19,319 nt of DNA from Tissierellales bacterium. GTDB lineage: Bacteria; Bacillota; Clostridia; Tissierellales; JASKZW01. How positions within the stretch are numbered: position 1 is the stretch's first letter; each line of letters opens with the position of its first letter. Below the pieces are notes generated by a model, which saw nothing but the letters and a program-made list of their open reading frames with translations, was not told the DNA's origin and did not search any database. Location: NCBI GenBank assembly GCA_030152145.1, contig JASLIL010000120.1, positions 1 to 19,319 on the forward strand, read 5' to 3'. Of the stretch, positions 14,023 through 19,319 are shown in pieces. The translations under genes were made by a program, and so were the position numbers.

Positions 14023-14502
14023 CTAAATAATTTTTAAAATTTTATAATTTATTTTTTCACCCAGGTCCAACTCTATAAAAGTCTTATCTCTTTCCCTGGA
14101 CCTAGGAAGCGATGGACTGCCTGGATTTAACAGGTATATACCATCCTCATACTCCAATAAAACCTGATGGGTATGGCCAAATAAAACACAGTCTACCGCC
14201 AGTTCCTTTCCCCTTAAATATAGGTTATTAAGGGTAAAATTTACATTATATTCATGGCCATGGGTCAAGAAAAACTTAAAATTATTTATTTCCACCAGCT
14301 CTTCCTTCTCATATATAGGATTAAATACATCATTATTTCCCCTAACTCCTATAAGGGGGAGCCCAAGCTCCCTCTTAATTTTCTCCCCATCTTCTGCATA
14401 GTCTCCCAGAAAAAAAATCATATCTGGCTTACCTATCTCCCTTACCTTATCTATAAACTCATCTGTCTTGCCATGAGTATCACTAACTACATAGATTTTC
14501 AT
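14023..14502 (-). CDS. YfcE/MJ0936-family phosphodiesterase
   Basis: A 159-residue cytoplasmic metallophosphoesterase; ATG at 14502, nine bases after GAGGA. All metal motifs are present: VVSDTHGK (D8, H10), FLGDYAED, VRGNND, FLTHGHEY and LFGHTHQ, then LLNPGSPSLPR, which is typical of YfcE-like enzymes. Members hydrolyse phosphodiesters in vitro; the natural substrate is unclear. It starts five bases after the rdgB stop and is the last gene of the rph-rdgB-phosphoesterase operon, an order I recall from other Clostridia. No terminator hairpin is visible between its stop and the tRNA promoter, so some transcription may enter the tRNA-Arg/His unit. Confidence 0.92.
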   Translation of the reverse strand: MKIYVVSDTHGKTDEFIDKVREIGKPDMIFFLGDYAEDGEKIKRELGLPLIGVRGNNDVFNPIYEKEELVEINNFKFFLTHGHEYNVNFTLNNLYLRGKELAVDCVLFGHTHQVLLEYEDGIYLLNPGSPSLPRSRERDKTFIELDLGEKINYKILKII

Positions 14503-14507
14503 AAAAA

Positions 14508-15110
14508 TCAGTCCTCTAATAGTTCTACTAGCCTAGTTCTCATTTTCTCTAGAGCTAGGGCCCTATGACTTATCTTATTCTTAACTTCATGACCTAGTTC
14601 TGCAAAGGATTGATCATAGCCTTCAGGTATAAATACCGGGTCATAGCCAAAGCCTCCCTGGCCTCGCTCCTCCTTAGCTATAGTACCTCTACATATACCA
14701 CTAATAGTTTCTAGCTTGCCTTCTTTTGTTACTAGGGCTATAACTGTTTCAAAATAGGCTTTCCTGTCCTGGCCTTCAAGTCCCTCTAGCTCGGAAAGAA
14801 GCTTGTCCTTGTTGGCCTGGTCATTTCCTTCTTCTCCAGCATACCTAGCTGATAAAACACCTGGCTGGCCATCTAGGGCTTCCACAAATAGACCAGTGTC
14901 ATCTGCCATAACTATTCCATCTACCTTCTCTGATAGCTTATAGGCCTTCTTAACTGCATTTCCCTCTAGGCTGTCCTTGTCCTCTACTACATCAAAGTCC
15001 TTTAAGCCTACCTGGTCCTTGGTATAGACCTCTATATTTAAATCCTCTAAGATTTCTCTAATCTCCAGAGCCTTATTTTTATTTCCTGTGGATAGAATTA
15101 ATTTTTTCAT
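14508..15110 (-). CDS. rdgB: dITP/XTP pyrophosphatase (RdgB/HAM1)
   Basis: A 200-residue cytoplasmic enzyme that hydrolyses dITP, ITP and XTP to monophosphates, keeping deaminated purines out of DNA and RNA. Motifs: LSTGNKNKALEI at residues 5-16 (nucleotide loop), ADDTGLFVEALDGQPGVLSA (catalytic aspartate pair), GFGYDPVFIP and KISHRALAL. Length matches the family. ATG at 15110 follows the rph TAG by one base, with an AGGTAGG ribosome site inside rph, so translation is coupled. The pairing with RNase PH is a common conserved arrangement. Confidence 0.95.
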   Translation of the reverse strand: MKKLILSTGNKNKALEIREILEDLNIEVYTKDQVGLKDFDVVEDKDSLEGNAVKKAYKLSEKVDGIVMADDTGLFVEALDGQPGVLSARYAGEEGNDQANKDKLLSELEGLEGQDRKAYFETVIALVTKEGKLETISGICRGTIAKEERGQGGFGYDPVFIPEGYDQSFAELGHEVKNKISHRALALEKMRTRLVELLED

Positions 15111-15111
15111 A

Positions 15112-15861
15112 CTACCTACCTTCTTTCTCTAACTTATCTATAAGGTCAGCCAGGGCCTCCCTTTGTATTTCTACTATATCTTTAATACCCTTTTCACCTA
15201 GATCTAATAAATTATTTAACTCGGATCTAGAGAAGCTATTGTTCTCTCCTGTTCCCTGAAGCTCTACATATTCTCCACTGTCAAGCATTATTATATTCAT
15301 ATCTACATCTGCCCTTGAATCTTCCTCATAGCAAAGGTCCAGCATAGCTTGACCATCTACTATTCCAACAGAAACAGCTGATAGGATTCCAGTTATAGGG
15401 AATTCCTTTATCTTTTTATTCTCGTAAAGCTTATAAAGAGCGTGGAACATGGCTACATAGGCTCCAGTTATAGCTGCTGTCCTGGTGCCTCCATCTGCCT
15501 GTATAACATCACAGTCTATCCAGATAGTCCTCTCTCCTATTTTATCTAGGTCTACTACAGATCTTAGGCTTCTGCCTATAAGTCTTTGTATTTCCTGAGT
15601 TCTACCATCAATCTTCCCTCTAGTTGAGTCCCTAAGTTTTCTTATGTTGGTTGCTCCTGGAAGCATTGAATACTCAGCTGTAATCCAGCCCTTGTTTTGA
15701 TTTTTCAAAAAAAATGGTACCCTTTCTTCTATCATGGCTGTACAGATTAATTTTGTCTTACCAAAGGATATTAAAACTGATCCATCTGGATGGACCAGGT
15801 AATCCCTCTCTATTTTTATATCTCTTGGGTCATCAAAAGATCTACCATCTATTCTATTCAT
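15112..15861 (-). CDS. rph: ribonuclease PH
   Basis: A 249-residue phosphate-dependent 3'-exonuclease that trims tRNA and other RNA 3' ends. ATG at 15861 is nine bases after AGGAG; the ATG three codons earlier directly abuts that site. Motifs: RIDGRSFDDPR at the start, SMLPGATN, RDSTRGKIDGRTQEIQRLIG (phosphate and RNA contacts) and IDCDVIQADGGTRTAAITGA. The hexameric ring surfaces appear complete. First gene of the rph-rdgB-phosphoesterase operon, with promoter ATGACA-17-TAAGAT at 15893-15921. Five nearby tRNAs encode CCA, so RNase PH here would work on the trailer beyond it. Confidence 0.95.
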   Translation of the reverse strand: MNRIDGRSFDDPRDIKIERDYLVHPDGSVLISFGKTKLICTAMIEERVPFFLKNQNKGWITAEYSMLPGATNIRKLRDSTRGKIDGRTQEIQRLIGRSLRSVVDLDKIGERTIWIDCDVIQADGGTRTAAITGAYVAMFHALYKLYENKKIKEFPITGILSAVSVGIVDGQAMLDLCYEEDSRADVDMNIIMLDSGEYVELQGTGENNSFSRSELNNLLDLGEKGIKDIVEIQREALADLIDKLEKEGR

Positions 15862-15892
15862 ATTAAACATCTCCTATACTTTATCTACCCTT

Positions 15893-15921
15893 ATCTTACC
15901 AAAAAACTTTTTACTTGTCAT
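15893..15921 (-). promoter_or_regulatory. promoter of the rph operon
   Basis: On the minus strand ATGACA (15916-15921) and TAAGAT (15893-15898) are 17 bases apart, with a transcript start about 25 bases before the ribosome-site-matched ATG. Confidence 0.7.
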
Positions 15922-15928
15922 TTCAATT

Positions 15929-15951
15929 AAAAAAGACGGGTTACCCCGTCT
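15929..15951 (-). terminator. terminator of the amidase gene
   Basis: AGACGGG (15934-15940) pairs with CCCGTCT (15945-15951). On the minus strand the loop is GTAA, a stable GNRA type, followed by six T's. It lies two bases after the amidase stop. Confidence 0.92.
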
Positions 15952-15953
15952 AA

Positions 15954-18026
15954 TTAATAAAATAAGAAATACTTCTCTATACCTCTAACTATAGCATCTG
16001 CAAGTCTCTCTTGATAGCTATCATCTGTTAGATTTGGACCCTCCTTAGGATTGGTTATAAAACCTAATTCCACTAGGGTTGCTGGCATCTTGCTAGTTCT
16101 AAGAACTGCTAAACCTGGTCTTAGCTGATGTCCACGGTTTATGGCTCCAGTTTCTGCTACCATTTCCTCTAAAATATATTTTGAAAGATTTTTTGATTGC
16201 TCTGTACCACTATGGAAACTTTCTATTCCATTAGCTGAAGAACTTTTAAAAGAGTTGGCATGGATGCTAACAAAAATATCTGCATTAACATTGTTGGCTA
16301 ACTTTCCTCTTTCATTTAATTCTACAAAGCTGTCATCTTCTCTTGTTAGATAGGTGTTGTAACCCTTGTTTTTTAATTTTGAATCTACCTTTAAAGATAC
16401 TGGTAGGATTACATCTTTTTCTCTTATTCCTAAAGTTTTATTTACAGCACCTGAGTCGTGACCCCCATGGCCTGGATCTATAGCTATAAGCATGTCTGAA
16501 GGCTTACCTGTCATAGTCCTCTTTAGGTGTAGCTTTATGTTTGAAGTATTTTGACCTTGAGTTAGGTCTCTTAGCTCTAAGCTTCTTGAAAAACTTATGG
16601 CTAGGACTAACTTTCCAGATTTTTCCTCTAAGGAAATTTCATTTACAAGGCCATCATATATGACCATATATCCTTCATTCATATCTATAGAGCCTAGTGG
16701 AAATTCTATAAAGGCAGTTTTACTGGATTCATTGTAGCTATAGTCATAGTTTACTGACTTATCTAGTTTTACTGTTAGATCTCCTTCCACTCCATAGGTC
16801 CTATAGTCTATATAGTTTGATATACTCTTTGTTGGGATAACTATAATTCTATTATTTTCTTCTATAACCTGTAAGTTATCATCACTTGCCTTTTCCTTTA
16901 GGTCAAAGACCATCCTAACTACCCTATCATTTATAGAATAACTTTTGTCTGGTGTGAATTGAGATGCCCTTATATTCTTTATTATCCCTAGGTCCTTCTT
17001 GTATTCCACAAAATCCTTGCCTAGGTTCATGTCCATAATATCTAGGACCAATCTATTAGGATCTGTCATAGTCATGGTCCTAACACTGGATTTCCTAGTG
17101 TGGTCTATAACTATAGCATCCTTTCCTTGGTACTTGTCTATTCTTACATCTGCAATCTTACCTGCAAAGTGAACTATTAGCTCTTTTCCATCATTCATCA
17201 ACCTTTGGCCCAGATCTAAGTTTTCACTTAAGTTTATTGTCATCTTAACATTTGAAGCTTCCTCTTTTATACTAATGCTTTCTATAGGTTTCTTATTAAC
17301 ACTTATATTTTTCTCCTTTGAAGCATCTTCCAAGGCTAATCCTGTGTTTTTAAAGGTATAAACTATCTGCTTGGACTTACTGTTTACTGTAAAGTCCAGC
17401 TTATCTGTTGAAGTAAGTTTGACCTTGTATAGGTCTCCACTTCCCTTTACTAGTTCAATATTTTTTATGCCTCTTACCTCTACTGGTTCTTCCACCGGCT
17501 TTTCCGGTTCCTTAGGCTCTTCTACTGGTTTCTCTTCAGCCTTTTTTGTATTTATGTAAGGAACCTTTGCATCCTTATCATAATCTGCCTCATAGCCTAG
17601 AGTCTCTGAAATAAATCTTAAGGGAACCATAGTGCTTGAACTTCTCTGTCCTGGTGCTAAAACTAATCTTGGAGTATTTCCAGTTATCTTCTTGCCTTCT
17701 CCATTTATCTTAACCTTGGAGCTATTTATGGCCATCTCGATTTCCTTACCATCCTGATTTATAAGGATCTTCCTACCCTTAGGTTGATAGTCTACTTTTG
17801 CACCGTATGTTTCTGCTATAAATCTCAAAGGTACTAAAGTTGAGCCATCTTTTATAAAGGTTGGTATATCTGAATAAACCGGATTCCCATCTAATACAAC
17901 TGGCACTTCCCTAACCTTCACCTTTTCTCCATCCATCCTAACAATCAAGTCTCCATTGGCAAATGCCACTGTGGAAATTAAAATTGTAATGACTAGGAGA
18001 GATAATAAAAACTTCATATTTTTCAT
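15954..18026 (-). CDS. secreted N-acetylmuramoyl-L-alanine amidase with wall-binding repeats
   Basis: A 690-residue exported zinc enzyme that cuts the bond between MurNAc and the stem peptide. Residues 1-23 are a signal peptide ending in AFA. Residues about 28-165 hold two copper-amine-oxidase N-terminal-like repeats (STLVPLRFIAETYGAKVDY, STMVPLRFISETLGYEADY), a module common in clostridial surface proteins that does not imply copper. A linker rich in E, P and K follows (about 165-185), with KPVEEP twice. Two or three AMIN-like beta domains span about 187-505. The Amidase_3 domain (512-690) has DPGHGGHDSGA (H520), REKD (E536), SIHAN (H589) and VELGF (E653), so the active site is complete. ATG at 18026, nine bases after AAGGAG. 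Confidence 0.93.
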   Translation of the reverse strand: MKNMKFLLSLLVITILISTVAFANGDLIVRMDGEKVKVREVPVVLDGNPVYSDIPTFIKDGSTLVPLRFIAETYGAKVDYQPKGRKILINQDGKEIEMAINSSKVKINGEGKKITGNTPRLVLAPGQRSSSTMVPLRFISETLGYEADYDKDAKVPYINTKKAEEKPVEEPKEPEKPVEEPVEVRGIKNIELVKGSGDLYKVKLTSTDKLDFTVNSKSKQIVYTFKNTGLALEDASKEKNISVNKKPIESISIKEEASNVKMTINLSENLDLGQRLMNDGKELIVHFAGKIADVRIDKYQGKDAIVIDHTRKSSVRTMTMTDPNRLVLDIMDMNLGKDFVEYKKDLGIIKNIRASQFTPDKSYSINDRVVRMVFDLKEKASDDNLQVIEENNRIIVIPTKSISNYIDYRTYGVEGDLTVKLDKSVNYDYSYNESSKTAFIEFPLGSIDMNEGYMVIYDGLVNEISLEEKSGKLVLAISFSRSLELRDLTQGQNTSNIKLHLKRTMTGKPSDMLIAIDPGHGGHDSGAVNKTLGIREKDVILPVSLKVDSKLKNKGYNTYLTREDDSFVELNERGKLANNVNADIFVSIHANSFKSSSANGIESFHSGTEQSKNLSKYILEEMVAETGAINRGHQLRPGLAVLRTSKMPATLVELGFITNPKEGPNLTDDSYQERLADAIVRGIEKYFLFY

Positions 18027-18066
18027 TTTTTCTTACTCCTTCCACCAATAACTATCCCTTAACTAT

Positions 18067-18096
18067 TTTATATCACTAAGCCTATAAAACTGTCAA
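18067..18096 (-). promoter_or_regulatory. promoter of the amidase gene
   Basis: On the minus strand consensus TTGACA (18091-18096) and TATAAA (18067-18072) are 18 bases apart, about 40 bases before the ATG. Repeats resembling response-regulator boxes begin five bases upstream of the -35. Confidence 0.8.
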
Positions 18097-18101
18097 CGAT
18101 T

Positions 18102-18128
18102 TGTAACCCTTTGTAATCATAATGTAAT
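18102..18128 (+). promoter_or_regulatory. WalR-like direct repeats upstream of the amidase promoter
   Basis: TGTAAT (18112-18117), five bases, TGTAAT (18123-18128) fits exactly the WalR (YycF) consensus TGTWAH-N5-TGTWAH. A third copy, TGTAAC, lies at 18102-18107 with a four-base gap. They run opposite to the amidase gene. WalKR controls wall hydrolases in Bacilli, which suits the target. Another OmpR-family regulator such as PhoP is possible. Confidence 0.55.
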
Positions 18129-18133
18129 ACTGG

Positions 18134-18167
18134 AAAAACACTGTAATATGCTATTTTACAGTGTTTT
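18134..18167 (-). terminator. strong hairpin terminator of the PurM-like gene
   Basis: AAAACACTGTAA (18135-18146) pairs perfectly with TTACAGTGTTTT (18156-18167), with a nine-base loop. T's flank it on either strand, so it may work both ways. It lies about 67 bases after the PurM-like stop and 38 bases before the amidase -35. Confidence 0.8.
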
Positions 18168-18233
18168 ACTTAAGTATGACTAGAAAAGACTAGCTTTTAT
18201 ATATTATATCCTATTTTTAGAAAAAAATACAAG

Positions 18234-19229
18234 TTATTTAAAGACTTTTAAGGCCCTGTAAAGTTCATCACTTTCTGGTGGATCTATAGTTTTACTACCG
18301 TCCTCCCCTACTATAACTAAGGGGCCTTCCCTTAGGCTGCCTATATGAGTTAGACCTATGCCAAGCTTAGAAAGCTCTTCCTTCATCTTAAGTCCCACTT
18401 CCTCATGGGCTACAATAAGCATGCTACCACTTGAAATAAGTCTATAGGGATCTATCTTTAAAGTATCCGTTATCTTCCTAGTTACATCCTCTAAGGGCAA
18501 GCTATCCTCATATATTTCCATACCAAATCCCAAACTTTCTGAAGCCTCCCAAAGAGCTCCAAAAAGGCCACCTTCTGTTATATCATGCATATAGTTAACT
18601 CCTAGCTGACCTCCCAGTCTTCCCTCTTTCAAAACAGATATATTCTGGCCCAAAGCCTTGGCTTCTTCTAGTTCATCAGGCCTTAAAAACTCAGATAAGT
18701 CTTCCTCCAGCTCCCATGCCAATATAGAACTGCCTTCTATACCAAGAGTCTTACTAACATAGACTCCATAGCCTGGAGCCAGATCCTCCCTACTTAAAAG
18801 CTTGGACTTGTCTTGCTTGCCTATTACTGTTGTGGAAACTACGATTCTATTTACTGCATCTGTTATTTCTGTATGCCCTCCCATAATTTCAAGATTTAAC
18901 TTCTTGGCCTGGCTAGAGGCCTCCATCATTAGTTCTTTTAGCTCTTGTTCGCTGGTATCTTCTGGTGCCATAATAGTTAAAAGAATTCCTATAGGTTCTG
19001 CACCACTGCTGGCTACATCATTACAGGATATATTTATGGCCAGACTTCCTATGGACTTGCTAGTTCCTGTTATAGGATCAGTAGATAGAACACAGACCTC
19101 CTGCCCAAAGTCTACTATAGCATTGTCTTCTCCCAGGGCCGCTCCCACCAGCACCTCTTCCCTCTTATTCTCTATATTATCAAAAACTAATTTCTCCAAT
19201 AGCTCTGTTGGTAATTTTCCTATTTTCAT
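18234..19229 (-). CDS. AIR synthase-related (PurM/HypE-like) protein
   Basis: A 331-residue cytoplasmic protein of the PurM/HypE superfamily, which binds ATP at a two-domain fold. ATG at 19229 follows AGGAGGAAGGGAC. The N-terminal half has LGEDNAIVDFG, LSTDPITG and INISCNDVASSGAEPIGIL; GGHTEI follows. The C-terminal half carries MHDITEGGLFGALWEASES and a RLISSGSML turn. These match HypE-like relatives, but HypE's C-terminal cysteine (PRIC) is missing: the chain ends SDELYRALKVFK. It therefore cannot carry out the thiocarbamate step of hydrogenase maturation. No hyp or purine genes are nearby. Likely an ATP-dependent enzyme of unknown substrate; the family is often filed as 'hydrogenase maturation factor' on similarity alone. 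Confidence 0.85.
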   Translation of the reverse strand: MKIGKLPTELLEKLVFDNIENKREEVLVGAALGEDNAIVDFGQEVCVLSTDPITGTSKSIGSLAINISCNDVASSGAEPIGILLTIMAPEDTSEQELKELMMEASSQAKKLNLEIMGGHTEITDAVNRIVVSTTVIGKQDKSKLLSREDLAPGYGVYVSKTLGIEGSSILAWELEEDLSEFLRPDELEEAKALGQNISVLKEGRLGGQLGVNYMHDITEGGLFGALWEASESLGFGMEIYEDSLPLEDVTRKITDTLKIDPYRLISSGSMLIVAHEEVGLKMKEELSKLGIGLTHIGSLREGPLVIVGEDGSKTIDPPESDELYRALKVFK

Positions 19230-19258
19230 GTCCCTTCCTCCTAAGTTATCATAGGATA

Positions 19259-19264
19259 ATTATA
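19259..19264 (-). promoter_or_regulatory. candidate -10 box of the PurM-like gene
   Basis: A consensus TATAAT on the minus strand lies about 30 bases before the ATG. Only a weak -35 (TATTAA) sits 17 bases upstream. Confidence 0.4.
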
Positions 19265-19319
19265 TCAAAAGGAGGGGATTTTTAATACACTATAGCTACA
19301 CTTATAGCTTTTAATAACA

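Noticed and set aside
18802..19254. A 150-codon plus-strand frame opposite the PurM-like gene.
   Set aside because: No ribosome site or recognisable domain; the minus-strand gene explains the open frame.
19268..19281. AAAAGGAGGGGAT on the plus strand, resembling a ribosome site for a rightward gene.
   Set aside because: No start codon follows at suitable spacing before the window ends; it lies in the spacer of the PurM-like promoter.
1..19319. CRISPR arrays, insertion sequences, rRNA genes, riboswitches or T-box leaders.
   Set aside because: I searched by eye for regular repeats, transposase motifs, rRNA stretches and known leader cores and saw none.

Overview
This is a low-GC, densely packed chromosomal segment from a Gram-positive bacterium (Bacillota). 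Glucose-family PTS and RpiR genes, an amidase with copper-amine-oxidase-like N-terminal repeats, the rph-rdgB-phosphoesterase order, AGGAGG ribosome sites and A/T-rich codon use all suggest an anaerobic Clostridia or Tissierellia member. That placement is inference. Apart from one small HTH gene near the left end, every gene and tRNA lies on the minus strand. No stretch over 300 bases lacks a gene. The longest gap, 142-415, holds two outward-facing candidate promoters.

Reading left to right: (1) 1-850 looks like an accessory edge. It has the 5' end of a DUF262 (GmrSD-type) gene running off the window and a divergent membrane-anchored XRE-type regulator. (2) 928-2535 encodes a one-gene ABC exporter half. 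(3) 2749-7113 is an N-acetylmuramic acid (MurNAc) locus: murQ etherase, murP PTS EIIBC and a PHP phosphoesterase read in that order, followed by an RpiR/SIS regulator as its own unit. (4) 7191-9522 carries an MgtC-like membrane protein and a Na+/phosphate cotransporter with a PhoU-like tail. (5) 9621-12483 holds a DUF2164 protein overlapping adenosine deaminase, a second RpiR paralogue with an altered SIS motif, an unlisted 54-residue two-helix membrane protein, and a DJ-1/PfpI protein. (6) 12574-13909 has five tRNA genes (Arg-TCG, Leu-TAG, Lys-TTT, His-GTG, Arg-TCT) around a YkuE-like phosphoesterase whose stop codon lies inside tRNA-Arg. (7) 14023-15861 is the rph-rdgB-phosphoesterase operon. 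(8) 15954-19229 contains a secreted zinc amidase with WalR-like boxes next to its promoter, and a PurM/HypE-like protein.

A shared theme is cell-wall turnover and salvage. The amidase opens peptidoglycan, MurP imports and phosphorylates MurNAc, MurQ converts MurNAc-6-P to GlcNAc-6-P, and the adjacent RpiR protein probably senses the intermediate. RNase PH, RdgB, the tRNAs and adenosine deaminase are housekeeping RNA and nucleotide functions.

I do not see a clear new multi-gene system. The best leads are the tRNA/CDS overlap, the diverged RpiR paralogue, the WalR-like array, the alternative structures in a tRNA leader, and the truncated DUF262 gene. Several starts were moved to the ATG correctly spaced from the ribosome site (ABC gene 2535, mgtC-like 7652, ada 10848, rph 15861).
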